Source: DASPWV01 sp046727855 (GTDB lineage: Bacteria; Acidobacteriota; Vicinamibacteria; Vicinamibacterales; UBA2999). From it: a stretch of DNA of 38,838 nt. Of the stretch, positions 15,038-22,869 are shown piece by piece; within the stretch, counting starts at the first letter, position 1, and every line of letters starts with the position of its first letter. A model generated the notes under the pieces. That model was not told where the DNA came from. It did no database searches and saw only the letters and a program-made list of their open reading frames with translations. Location of the stretch: positions 1 through 38,838 of the forward strand of contig JBKPDL010000197.1 in assembly GCA_046727855.1 (NCBI GenBank), in the 5' to 3' direction. Position numbers and translations under genes: made by a program.

Positions 15038-15606
15038 AGATACAGCGTCCGGCGGGTGTTGGCGGTGTCGGTGAATGTGTCCACTTTATCCGGCTGCCAA
15101 TCGCCCATGCTGTAGTTGTGCGCGACGATCCGCGCGCCCGGCTTGAGCTGCCGCGTCAAGATCGGCCGCAGTTTGAGATTGGACGAAGAGAGCAAATACA
15201 ACGTGACGACCGTCGCCGGCGACACGTCGGTTTTCATCGCATCCTGAAGCGTGAACGTGACCAGATGCGAAACGCCGGCGGCTTTGGCATTGGCAACCGA
15301 TTCGGCAATGCGCTGAGGGTCGATATCCACACCCACTCCGCGCGCGCCGTAACTCTTGGCGGCGGTGATCGGAATTCTCCCGTCGCCGCATCCCAAGTCA
15401 TAGACAACGTCGGCTTTCGTCACCTCAGCCAGCTCGAGCATACGGTCCACCACTTCCTGCGGAGTCGGGACGTAGGGTGCGAGCTGTTCAGCATCGGGCC
15501 TTTTCGCTGAAGGTACCTGACCGGCGACGATCGCGGCTGGCAGTAGAGCCGTTGCCAGGGCGAGAGCGGCCACCGAACGAAAGACCAACGTCATGAGCGG
15601 CAGCAT
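15007..15606 (-). CDS. Exported class I SAM-dependent methyltransferase
   Basis: The 199-residue protein has a convincing signal peptide (MTLVFRSVAALALATALLPA, then AIVAGQ, cleaved near residue 29). A complete Rossmann methyltransferase core follows: motif I 'VVYDLGCGDGRIPI' (67-80), motif II 'GVGVDIDPQRI' (90-100) and 'VTFTLQDAMKTD'. 'VVTLYLLSSSNLKLRPIL' stands where DOT1-like and related enzymes bind substrate. It begins 'YVPTPQEVVDRMLELA', typical of this exported group in Acidobacteriota and Planctomycetes. The periplasm is not known to contain SAM, so either the signal is retained as an inner-membrane anchor with the enzyme inside, or SAM is supplied. First gene of the operon with the MutS-like and HerA-like ATPases. 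Substrate unknown. Confidence 0.85.
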   Translation of the reverse strand: MLPLMTLVFRSVAALALATALLPAAIVAGQVPSAKRPDAEQLAPYVPTPQEVVDRMLELAEVTKADVVYDLGCGDGRIPITAAKSYGARGVGVDIDPQRIAESVANAKAAGVSHLVTFTLQDAMKTDVSPATVVTLYLLSSSNLKLRPILTRQLKPGARIVAHNYSMGDWQPDKVDTFTDTANTRRTLYLWKADGKVRP

Positions 15607-15799
15607 ATCCGAACCGGGATGTGAGTCCAGAACGCGGAATTGTGTAATAAGTTGTCACGGCGCGCATACGCGTCCACGAGACGCCTGGCCATTAACCGCG
15701 TGAGCGAACGGGGGTTAGCGGTAAGTCACCGGGCCGTTTCGAGCGAACTGCGCAAGGTCGGCCCAATCGATGAAAACATGCGATTTACCGGGCTTTTCG

Positions 15800-15829
15800 T
15801 TGATTTCGGGCGCTCGCCTGCGCTATACT
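15800..15829 (+). promoter_or_regulatory. Probable sigma70 promoter of carD
   Basis: TTGATT (15800-15805) and TATACT (15824-15829) are spaced by 18 bases. The carD start codon follows 59 bases later, giving a leader of about 50 bases. Confidence 0.55.
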
Positions 15830-15888
15830 TGTTTCCTCGGCGGCACGCTCCAGCTCCTACCGATTCACCATCCCGAAGCGAGGCGCAC

Positions 15889-16086
15889 GTGGGATTTCAG
15901 GTTGGCGACAAGGTCATTTACCCAAACCATGGTCTCGGGGTCGTACAAAAGATCGAGGAGAAAACGATCCTCGGCACGACCTGCGGCTTTTTCCATCTTC
16001 GCATCCTTTCCAACGAAACAACCGTGCTCGTGCCGGTGGCAAACGTCGACAACGTTGGCCTGCGGCGCGCAATCACGGATGAATAA
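15889..16086 (+). CDS. carD: CarD N-terminal (RNA polymerase-binding) part, ended by in-frame TAA
   Basis: The GTG at 15889 follows 'gaagcgagg' and opens the classic CarD start 'GFQVGDKVIYPNHGLGVV'. The 65 residues cover the whole Tudor-like domain that binds the RNA polymerase beta subunit, ending 'VPVANVDNVGLRRAITDE'. TAA follows, and directly after it, in the same frame, the remaining CarD sequence continues (next entry). CarD/CdnL stabilises open promoter complexes and is often essential. Full CarD is one chain of about 160-200 residues, so this is either a recent nonsense mutation, a sequencing error, or a true two-gene arrangement. The stop falls in the linker between domains, where a split would do least harm. 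Confidence 0.85.
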   Translation: MGFQVGDKVIYPNHGLGVVQKIEEKTILGTTCGFFHLRILSNETTVLVPVANVDNVGLRRAITDE

Positions 16087-16497
16087 GTGGAACGGTTGTT
16101 TCATTTGATCGGAGACGGCAAGATCGACAACCACGCCAATTGGAAAGGACGCTTCAAGGACAATTCAGACAAGATGCGCACCGGATCGATCTACGACATG
16201 GCGGATGTGCTCAAGAGCCTCACGTTCCTGTCGAAGTCCAAGAGCCTGTCGTTCCGTGAAAAGCGCATGCTCGATCGCGCGAAATCGCTCATCGTCTCGG
16301 AGGTCTCGGAAGTCATGCGCGTCACGACGGCCACGGTTGAAGATCGCGTCGAGAAGGCGCTTGAGCGCTGCTTCATGATGAAGGCACGCGCACAGCAGCG
16401 CGCAGCGACGCGGCCAACGCCAAAGGCGATGCCGGCGAAGGCGATGGCCACGAGCACACGCGCGGCAGCGGCACGCCGGCAGGCGCGCGCGAGTTAA
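16087..16497 (+). CDS. carD: CarD C-terminal (DNA-binding helical) part, in frame after TAA
   Basis: It begins with GTG immediately after the TAA of the upstream part: 'VERLFHLIGDGKIDNHANW', then 'KGRFKDNSDKMRTGSIYDMA', then 'SKSLSFREKRMLDRAKSLI'. This is the characteristic CarD C-terminal helical domain, which contacts DNA near the -10 region. A basic Ala/Lys/Arg tail (about residues 98-136) follows and may aid DNA binding. The TAAGTG junction has no spacing and would allow termination-reinitiation by the same ribosome. The domain itself looks intact and under selection, with no further stops or frameshifts in 410 bases, which argues against long-standing pseudogene decay. Confidence 0.85.
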   Translation: MERLFHLIGDGKIDNHANWKGRFKDNSDKMRTGSIYDMADVLKSLTFLSKSKSLSFREKRMLDRAKSLIVSEVSEVMRVTTATVEDRVEKALERCFMMKARAQQRAATRPTPKAMPAKAMATSTRAAAARRQARAS

Positions 16498-16502
16498 AGG
16501 AG

Positions 16503-16570
16503 AGCTTCGCGGAGTTCCGAGGTTCCGGGTTCTTCGTTCTTAGTTCCTCGTTCTTCGTTTCTCGTTCCCA
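16503..16570. repeat. 'gttccgag/gttcttag' array after carD
   Basis: Words gagttccgaggttccggg, gttcttcgttcttag and ttcctcgttcttcg lie between the carD stop and the terminator hairpin. They belong to the same word family as 9188-9300 and 36133-36294. Confidence 0.6.
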
Positions 16571-16572
16571 AT

Positions 16573-16600
16573 GGCCACCTTGCGGTGGCCGTTGTTTTGT
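16573..16600 (+). terminator. Intrinsic terminator after carD, abutting plsC
   Basis: GGCCACC (16573-16579) and GGTGGCC (16584-16590) pair around TTGC, followed by GTTGTTTTGT. It is a normal terminator for carD, but its T-stretch ends only 4 bases before the plsC ATG. Confidence 0.75.
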
Positions 16601-16604
16601 ACAC

Positions 16605-17348
16605 ATGGCTGCCGTTCGGTCGATCGTCACTTATATCCTGCTCTCGCTCTACGTCCTAATCGTGGGGCCGATCGGCATCGCCATCATTCTTCTTTTTCAG
16701 GCCAAAGGGCTGCTGTACGCAATGGGTCACGGTGGAGTCGCGCTGGCACTGGGATCCGCTGGCATTCGCTATCGGGTGATTGGCCGCGAGCACATCCCGC
16801 GCGATCGTTCAGTGGTGTTCTGCTCCAATCACGAAAGCAACGTCGATCCGCCTGTGCTGTTTCAGGCTCTGCATCGGCGTCTGCACATCTTGTATAAAGC
16901 GGAATTGAGCAAGCTGCCGATTCTCGGCCCGGTGCTGCAGCTTGGAGGATTCATTCCGGTGCCGCGCGAAAATCGCGACGAAGCGTTCAAGGCCATCGAG
17001 CGCGCCGCGGCGTCGATTCGCGAGGGCAATTCGTTTTTGATTTTTCCTGAAGGCACGCGCAGCCGCACAGACCAGCTGCTCCCGTTCAAAAAGGGCGGGT
17101 TCATCATGGCGCTTCACGCCAAGGCGCCGATTGTGCCTGTGGCGGTGCAGGGCGGCCGTGCGGCGATGCGAAAAGGCAGCTGGATCGTGCGGCCGGTGAA
17201 CGTAAGAGTACACATCGGCGAGCCGGTTGAAACGGCTGACCTCACCGACGATGACCGCGATCGACTTATCGCGATCGTGCGTGAGCGGATCGAAGCGATG
17301 TTGCGCGACGCTCGTTCCGCCGATCAGTCGGTGGCAAGATCGGGGTAG
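16605..17348 (+). CDS. plsC: 1-acyl-glycerol-3-phosphate acyltransferase family (PlsC-like)
   Basis: The 247-residue enzyme has an N-terminal membrane segment (about residues 8-31). The acyltransferase motifs are 'CSNHESNVDPPVL' (the H-x4-D pair is His76 and Asp81), 'ILGPVLQLGGFIPVPRE' (substrate block) and 'FLIFPEGTRSR' (EGTR at 149-152, phosphate binding), plus the 'PIVPVAV' block. PlsC transfers an acyl group from acyl-ACP or acyl-CoA to lysophosphatidate at the inner membrane. Related enzymes acylate other lipids, so the exact acceptor is not proven. The ATG lies 4 bases after the carD terminator T-stretch and has no Shine-Dalgarno sequence, so expression must use an internal start, a leaderless message or terminator read-through. 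Its 3' end overlaps the convergent Hpt gene by 25 bases. Confidence 0.85.
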   Translation: MAAVRSIVTYILLSLYVLIVGPIGIAIILLFQAKGLLYAMGHGGVALALGSAGIRYRVIGREHIPRDRSVVFCSNHESNVDPPVLFQALHRRLHILYKAELSKLPILGPVLQLGGFIPVPRENRDEAFKAIERAAASIREGNSFLIFPEGTRSRTDQLLPFKKGGFIMALHAKAPIVPVAVQGGRAAMRKGSWIVRPVNVRVHIGEPVETADLTDDDRDRLIAIVRERIEAMLRDARSADQSVARSG

Positions 17349-17698
17349 ATCGATCGCAAGGTCGACACGACGGCGGCGTATTCGTCCTCGAGCTGGCGGG
17401 TTTCGACGTGTGCATCCTTCACCGTGCCGCTGACGACGCGAAATTCCAGATTGGCGGCGAGGTCGTGCAGATGCTCGGCGCCGATGAGCGCGGCACTGCC
17501 TTTGAGCGCGTGCACGGCGCCTCGCAACTCGACACTGTCGCCGGTCTCGGCAGCGCCAAGCGCCATCGAAATGCGACGGCGGTTCTCCTGAATGAAGAGT
17601 CCGAGCATCTCCTTCATCAATGCGTGATTGATCTGTTCGCCGGAGCGGCACACACGACGCAAATCATCGAGCCGGACTTGGCCGGGGGCAGAGCGCAT
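17324..17698 (-). CDS. Histidine phosphotransfer (Hpt) domain protein
   Basis: With the ATG at 17698 the product has 124 residues. The motif 'AVHALKGSAALIGA' contains His63, the phospho-accepting His in the HxxKG(S)xxxxGA pattern of Hpt domains. The flanking helices ('MKEMLGLFIQENRRRISMAL' before, 'LHDLAANLEF' after) complete the four-helix bundle. Alternative starts are ATG 17725 and TTG 17794, which adds residues unlike protein. As a stand-alone Hpt it would relay phosphate between a hybrid kinase and a response regulator; neither is in this neighbourhood. The nearest receivers (26993-27598, 30964-31401) lack the acceptor Asp and so cannot be its normal target. Confidence 0.8.
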   Translation of the reverse strand: MRSAPGQVRLDDLRRVCRSGEQINHALMKEMLGLFIQENRRRISMALGAAETGDSVELRGAVHALKGSAALIGAEHLHDLAANLEFRVVSGTVKDAHVETRQLEDEYAAVVSTLRSIYPDLATD

Positions 17699-17842
17699 CT
17701 GATAGTCCCGGGCTGCAAGCCGCATGCCCGCCGCTTGGCCGGCTTGTCCCAGGTTTTTGTTCGAAAAATCGCCTAATTCGCAGCCACTTCGCAACCAGCC
17801 TGCCCCGGTCGGGCATTTTGCCGCTATCGTGTAGAGAGAACG

Positions 17843-18027
17843 GGGAGGTCAGGGAGATCATTGAGGAAGCCAGTTAACAGGGAGATCAGGGAGATCATTG
17901 AGGAAGCCAGTTAACAGGGAGATCAGGGAGATCAGGGAGGAAGACAGTTAACAGGGAGATCAGGGAGATCAGGGAGGAAGACAGTTAGCAGGGAGATCAG
18001 GGAGATCAGGGAGGAAAACAGTTAACA
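17843..18027. repeat. Five tandem copies of a 37-base repeat
   Basis: Five head-to-tail 37-base units exactly span 17843-18027. Each has two or three gggagatca words followed by gaggaag(c/a)cagtta(a/g)ca. The first two carry 'gatcattgagg', the last three 'gatcagggagg', so copies have diverged in blocks. The words match the array at 1-418. It separates the divergent Hpt and DUF4126 genes. The last copy contains GGGAGATCAGG (18000-18010), complementary to the start of the DUF4126 gene. There are no spacers, so it is not CRISPR. Confidence 0.9.
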
Positions 18028-18041
18028 GTGGTAATCACCGT

Positions 18042-18638
18042 ATGGATGTCCTGATCTCCCTTGGCCGGACGCTCGGATTCTCGCTCACCTCCGGTGTGAA
18101 CCTGTACGCCACCGTCGCAGTGCTCGGCCTCGCCGCCCGCTTTCAGTGGGTGGTGCTCCCGCCGCAATACCAGGTGTTCAACAACGACTGGGTGATTGGC
18201 GCCGCGCTCGTGCTCTATGCGGTGGAGTTCATCGCGGACAAGATCCCGTGGATCGATTCGATCTGGGACACGATCCACACCGTGATTCGACCAATCGGCG
18301 GCGCCGCGATCGCGATCGCGACGCTCGGAGAGTCGTCGCCGGGCTTTCAAACGATTATCGGTTTGATCGGTGGCACCATCGCCGCTGGTAGCCACCTCAC
18401 GAAGGCGAGCACGCGCGTCGCGGTCAACACGAGCCCTGAACCGTTTACCAACTGGATCGTCAGCCTCGTGGAAGACGTGTTCGTCATCGGACTCGGGCTG
18501 CTGGCGCTGAAATACCCGATTGCGGCGCTCGTAGTGACGCTCCTTATCCTGGTCGCCATCGTCCTTGCGCTGCGCTGGACGATCAAGAAGCTTCGCGGAA
18601 TAATGACGAGGCCGAACCCTGCTATGGATGCGCCATGA
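18042..18638 (+). CDS. DUF4126 family membrane protein
   Basis: The 198-residue membrane protein opens 'LGRTLGFSLTSGVNLYATVA', which, with 'VEFIADKIPWIDSIWDTIHT' and 'PIGGAAIAIATLG', is the pattern I recognise as DUF4126. About five hydrophobic segments are visible, with Gly-rich packing ('IIGLIGGTIAAGSHLTKAST'). The family is thought to be an inner-membrane protein of unknown transport-like role. The ATG follows the 37-base repeats by 14 bases with no close Shine-Dalgarno sequence. Codons 3-7 contain CCTGATCTCCC (18050-18060), an exact complement to the last repeat copy, so the start can be enclosed in a hairpin. Its stop overlaps the VWFA gene start by four bases, making it the first gene of that operon. 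Confidence 0.85.
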   Translation: MDVLISLGRTLGFSLTSGVNLYATVAVLGLAARFQWVVLPPQYQVFNNDWVIGAALVLYAVEFIADKIPWIDSIWDTIHTVIRPIGGAAIAIATLGESSPGFQTIIGLIGGTIAAGSHLTKASTRVAVNTSPEPFTNWIVSLVEDVFVIGLGLLALKYPIAALVVTLLILVAIVLALRWTIKKLRGIMTRPNPAMDAP

Positions 18639-20719
18639 AGCCGTACGTCCGCGGTGTTGCTCTTGTGCTCGTCGCGTTGATTGTCGCGACCGGGACTGCC
18701 TCCCGTGCGGCCCAGGATGCGCGCGACCAACAGGAGCAGCCGCGATTCCGGTCCGGCGCTAACCTCGTCCGTGTCGACGCCTACGTCTCGCAAAACGGGG
18801 AGCCGGTCGGCGATCTCACCCTCGACGACTTCGAGGTGCTCGAAGACGGTGTGCGGCAACGGCTCGAAAGCTTTCAAGTGATTCGCCCGCGCGGGCCGGC
18901 TCCTGAAGCCACGCGTATCGAACCCAACACCGTGGCCGAGTCGCGTGCGATTGCGGCGAGCGCCGACGCGCGCGTGTTCGTGCTCTTTCTCGACGTCTGG
19001 CACGTGCATCTCGAGGGGTCGTATCGCGCACAGGGCCCAGTCACCAATCTTCTCGAGGGCGTGATCGGGCGCGACGACCTCATCGGCGTCATGCACCCGG
19101 AGATGTCGGCAGCGAATCTCACCTTGGCTCGCCGCACGACGACCATCGACGGCATCATGCATGACAACTGGTTTTGGGGTGAGCGGCAGCGCATGGTGAC
19201 GTCTGATCCGCGCGAGCTCGAGATCCAGATGTGCTATCCCGACACACCGAAATCAAAGACCGAAGGCATCGCTCAGGAGATGATCGATCGCCGGCGAGAG
19301 CGGAAAACACTGGACGCGATCGCCGATCTCATCATCCATCTCGAGGGTATTCGCGAAGAGCGCAAGTTCGTGGTTTTGCTTTCTGAAGGATGGCGCTTGC
19401 CGCGCCGTGATCAACGGCTCGCACGCACGATCGACGATTACGTGCCGCGGACCGATCCCATCAGCATTGGCCCTGACGGCAGGTTGACGACTGCGGCCCG
19501 TATGGGCCAGCAGAGTTACGATGCGTGCGAACGCGAGCGGCAGCAGTTGGCCAATGAGGATATGGAGCTCGATTTTCGCCTGCTGCTCCAGCGCGCCAAC
19601 CGCGCGAACGTCAGCTTCTACACCGTCGATCCGCGCGGCTTATCGGTGTTCGACGAAGACCTCAGTCTTCGCCGCGCGACCAACATCACCGCCGATCACG
19701 CCATGCTCACGGCTCGTCAGGATTCGCTGCGTGAGCTGGCCGTCGCCACCGATGGCCTCGCAGTTGTGAATACGTCTGACGTCAGCGGCGCCATGCGGCG
19801 GATGCTTGCCGACGTCAGCATGTACTACCTGCTGGGGTATTACTCGACGAATACGAAGCTCGATGGCAAGTTTCGTAAACTGAGTGTCCGTGTGAAACGG
19901 CCAGGCGTTGACGTGCGTGCGCGTCCTGGCTATCTCGCCCCAACCGAAGCGGAGTTGGCGGCCGCGACGGCCACAACGGCGAGTGCCGCTCGCACCAGCG
20001 ACATGGCCCCCGTTCTGCGGCGTGCGGTCGAGAGCCTGACGACGCTGCGCGGCACCGCGCCGGTGCGTGTGCAAACCTCGGCGACGACCGGACACGTGTG
20101 GATTGCGACCGAGCTCGACGCGTCGACTGCGAAAAATCCCGAGTGGCAGCAGGGCGGTCGTGGCCGCATCGTGATCGAGCGTGAAAAGGGGGGAGGCGCG
20201 CCGATTGAGCGTGAGATCAAGATCGAACCGGGTCAGCGCAGCGTGCAGATCGTCGAGAGTGCCGCACCATCCTTTGCTGCGGGCCGCTACCTCGTCCGCT
20301 TGTCGCTCACGCCGGCGGGCGGATCACTGCCGCTGCAGACGACAACCGACGTCGTTGTTCCAGAAGCTGGCATGCTGCTCTCTCCGGCCGGTATCGTGCT
20401 GCGGCGGGGTCCCGCGACCGGACTCCAGTACTTGGTGACCGCGGACGGGCGCTTCCAACGAACGGAACGGCTACGATTCGAGGTGCCTGTTTCTGTCCCT
20501 GGTGCAACGCTGGCGGCGCGCATCTTGAACCGCAACACTCAGGCGCTCTCCGTACCTGTCACCGTCACGGAGCGCAGCGACGACGGGTTGCAGATCCGCC
20601 TCGTTCAGGCCGAGGTGATGCTGGCGCCGCTCGCACAGGGCGAATACGTACTCGAAGTGACCGCCGAAAAAGATGGAAAGAAAGAGACGGCGGCTTTCGC
20701 ATTCCGGGTCGTCTCTTGA
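18635..20719 (+). CDS. Exported acidobacterial VWFA-family protein (first copy)
   Basis: The 694-residue protein has a signal peptide (residues 1-26). The opening block of the acidobacterial VWFA family follows: 'FRSGANLVRVDAYVSQNGEP' and 'LTLDDFEVLEDGVRQRLESF'. The von Willebrand A strand is 'RVFVLFLDVWHVH' (113-125), where the usual metal-site DxSxS reads D-V-W-H, so the MIDAS metal site is probably lost. Later blocks include 'LLQRANRANVSFYTVDPRGL' and 'YYLLGYYSTNTKLDGKFR' near residue 400, then a C-terminal beta-rich half. Such proteins are secreted and of unknown role; adhesion or surface binding is plausible. ATGA coupling joins it to DUF4126, and a TTGA overlap joins it to an equal-length paralog. 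Confidence 0.9.
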   Translation: MKPYVRGVALVLVALIVATGTASRAAQDARDQQEQPRFRSGANLVRVDAYVSQNGEPVGDLTLDDFEVLEDGVRQRLESFQVIRPRGPAPEATRIEPNTVAESRAIAASADARVFVLFLDVWHVHLEGSYRAQGPVTNLLEGVIGRDDLIGVMHPEMSAANLTLARRTTTIDGIMHDNWFWGERQRMVTSDPRELEIQMCYPDTPKSKTEGIAQEMIDRRRERKTLDAIADLIIHLEGIREERKFVVLLSEGWRLPRRDQRLARTIDDYVPRTDPISIGPDGRLTTAARMGQQSYDACERERQQLANEDMELDFRLLLQRANRANVSFYTVDPRGLSVFDEDLSLRRATNITADHAMLTARQDSLRELAVATDGLAVVNTSDVSGAMRRMLADVSMYYLLGYYSTNTKLDGKFRKLSVRVKRPGVDVRARPGYLAPTEAELAAATATTASAARTSDMAPVLRRAVESLTTLRGTAPVRVQTSATTGHVWIATELDASTAKNPEWQQGGRGRIVIEREKGGGAPIEREIKIEPGQRSVQIVESAAPSFAAGRYLVRLSLTPAGGSLPLQTTTDVVVPEAGMLLSPAGIVLRRGPATGLQYLVTADGRFQRTERLRFEVPVSVPGATLAARILNRNTQALSVPVTVTERSDDGLQIRLVQAEVMLAPLAQGEYVLEVTAEKDGKKETAAFAFRVVS

Positions 20720-22800
20720 GACGCTTCATTGCGATCGCGGGAGTGCTGACGGTGGCGATCGTGTCGCTGCCGGCCGCGCAGGATCCCAAGCCGCAAGAGA
20801 CGCCGCGATTTCGCGGCGGCGCCAATCTCGTGCGCGTAGACGCGTATGTCTCGATTGATGGGCAGGCCGTTCCCGATCTCACCGCCGCGGACTTCGAGGT
20901 GCTCGAGGACGGCACGCCGCAGCGTGTCGAGACGTTCGAAGTGATTCGTCCGCAGCCCGCTGGCCCTGAGAGCACACGGCGTGAGCCGACCACGGTGGCG
21001 GAGGTCCGCGAAATGGCCGCGGATCCGTCTGCGCGGCTGTTCGTCCTCTTCATGGACGTCTGGCACGTGTCGCTGCATGGCTCCTATCGCGCGCAGAGTC
21101 CGATCACGAACGTCCTCGATCGTGTGATCGGTCAGGACGATCTCATCGGCATCATGAACCCGGAAATGTCGGCGCGCAACCTGACGCTCACGCGTCGCAC
21201 ATCGAGCATTGCCGCGATGTTGCGGGAGCACTGGACCTGGGGACAGCGCGATCAGCAGATCACGATCGATCCGCGCGAAGAGCAGCTGAGAACGTGTTAT
21301 CCGGACACGGGCGATACCGCGGGGATCGCCGAAGAGATCATCACCAGGCGCCGCGAAACGAAGACGCTCGACGCAATCGAGGATCTCATCGTTCATCTCG
21401 AAGGGCTGCGCGATGAGCGGAAGTTCGTGATGCTCCTTACTGAAGGCTGGATTTTGTATTCCGAGAACCAGCAGCTTGCGCGTACGCTTGGCCGAACGAG
21501 TAGCGGCGCCGCACAGGTGCCGGGCGGACCAGGCGGGATCGGCGTGGGTCCCGACGGACGCCTCCGTACGGATCGAGACGACGACGGAGGCATGGCGTCT
21601 TGTGAGCGCGAGCGATCGCTGGCGGCATTCACGGACAACGAACGGCGATTTCCGCAACTACTGAACCGCGCGAATCGCGCCAACGTGAGCATTTATCCGA
21701 TCGACGTTCGCGGCCTTCAGGTGTTCGATTCGCCGATCAACGCGCCGCTGCCGCTGCACGTCGACTCGGCGCGGCTGCAACGCCGCCTCGAGAGCGTCCG
21801 CACGCTTGCGCTCAACACCGATGGCTTTGCGATTGTGGATACCAACGCCACCGACAAGGCGCTCGAGCGCATGATGGCGGATATCGGCGTTTACTACCTG
21901 CTCGGGTATTACTCGACTAATACAAAACTGGACGGCAAGTTCCGTCGTCTCACAGTGCGCGTCAAGCGTTCTGGCACGCAGGTGCGCGCGCGCCCCGGCT
22001 ATCTCGCACCCACAGAAGCCGAGGCCGCATCGGCGCGCGTCGATCGGCTCATGAACGGCGCCGCGCCGGGTTACTCCGACACGCCGCCGGAACTGCGTCG
22101 CGCGCTCGAGAGTGTCGGTGTTCCGTCGCGCGGCTCGGTGCCGCTCCGGCTTCAGGCATCGGCCACGACTGAACAAATCACGATCACGAGCGAGCTGGAT
22201 GCCGCAACGGCCAGGGGCGCCGAGTGGCAGAAGGGTGGCCGGCTGCTGGTGATCCTCGAACACGAAACCGGCGCCTCCGCACCGGTGCACAAGGAAATGG
22301 TGCTCGAACCGGGACAGCGCGTGGTGAGCGTTGTCGAGCGCGCCTCGCCAGCGCTTGCGCCGGGCCGCTATGTGCTGCGCCTTTCGCTGACCCCCTTGGG
22401 CGGCACGCTGCCGCTCCAGACCACGGCCGATGTCGTAGTGCCGCGCCCCGACGCGCTCATCGCCCAAAGCGGCGTCGCGCTGCGGCGTGGTCCGACCACC
22501 GGCCTGCAGTATCACGCCACGGCCGACGCGCGTTATCAACGCACCGAGCGCATCCGATTCGAAGTGCCGCGCTTCTCGCCGGAGGCAACGGTGTCGGCGC
22601 GACTATTGAATCGAAGCGGTCAGCTGCTTCCGATTCCTGTGACGTTCAGCGAGCGACAGGATGACGTGCTGCAGACGTCGCTGATTGTGGTGGACCTGAT
22701 GCTGGCGCCCCTGGCACAAGGTGAGTATGCGCTGGAGGTGAGCGCCGCGAAGGAGGGGAAGACGGAGCGCACGATTTACGCCTTTCGCGTCGTGCCCTGA
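20716..22800 (+). CDS. Exported acidobacterial VWFA-family protein (second copy)
   Basis: This is 694 residues, the same length as the gene before it, with the same blocks: 'FRGGANLVRVDAYVSIDGQA', 'FVLFMDVWHVSLHGSYRAQ' (Asp114, again without the Ser residues of MIDAS), 'LLNRANRANVSIYPIDVRGL' and 'YYLLGYYSTNTKLDGKFR'. The start is TTG in a TTGA overlap with the upstream stop; MRRFIAIAGVLTVAIVSLPA is then a good signal peptide. Differences cluster in the central insertion (residues about 255-300, Gly-rich 'QVPGGPGGIGVGPDGR'). The pair looks like a tandem duplication kept long enough to diverge at many sites. A short array (22803-22866) follows the stop. Confidence 0.9.
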   Translation: MRRFIAIAGVLTVAIVSLPAAQDPKPQETPRFRGGANLVRVDAYVSIDGQAVPDLTAADFEVLEDGTPQRVETFEVIRPQPAGPESTRREPTTVAEVREMAADPSARLFVLFMDVWHVSLHGSYRAQSPITNVLDRVIGQDDLIGIMNPEMSARNLTLTRRTSSIAAMLREHWTWGQRDQQITIDPREEQLRTCYPDTGDTAGIAEEIITRRRETKTLDAIEDLIVHLEGLRDERKFVMLLTEGWILYSENQQLARTLGRTSSGAAQVPGGPGGIGVGPDGRLRTDRDDDGGMASCERERSLAAFTDNERRFPQLLNRANRANVSIYPIDVRGLQVFDSPINAPLPLHVDSARLQRRLESVRTLALNTDGFAIVDTNATDKALERMMADIGVYYLLGYYSTNTKLDGKFRRLTVRVKRSGTQVRARPGYLAPTEAEAASARVDRLMNGAAPGYSDTPPELRRALESVGVPSRGSVPLRLQASATTEQITITSELDAATARGAEWQKGGRLLVILEHETGASAPVHKEMVLEPGQRVVSVVERASPALAPGRYVLRLSLTPLGGTLPLQTTADVVVPRPDALIAQSGVALRRGPTTGLQYHATADARYQRTERIRFEVPRFSPEATVSARLLNRSGQLLPIPVTFSERQDDVLQTSLIVVDLMLAPLAQGEYALEVSAAKEGKTERTIYAFRVVP

Positions 22801-22802
22801 CG

Positions 22803-22866
22803 AGAGCCGAATTTGGAGATTTGGTGATCTGGAGATTTGCAGCCGATTTGGCGATCTTCAAGATGT
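22803..22866. repeat. 'ttggagat/ttggcgat' array
   Basis: Words gaatttggagatttggtgatctggagatttgc and cgatttggcgatc lie between the second VWFA gene and the serine hydrolase. The same words, with inverted halves, fill 37279-37426. Confidence 0.65.
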
Positions 22867-22869
22867 GAA

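Noticed and set aside
16084..16086. Selenocysteine or pyrrolysine recoding at the carD stop
   Set aside because: The codon is TAA, which is not used for either amino acid, and no insertion-element-like hairpin follows closely.
17843..18027. CRISPR-like regular 37-base periodicity
   Set aside because: The units are directly adjacent with no unique spacers, are built from 9-base words, and no cas genes are near.
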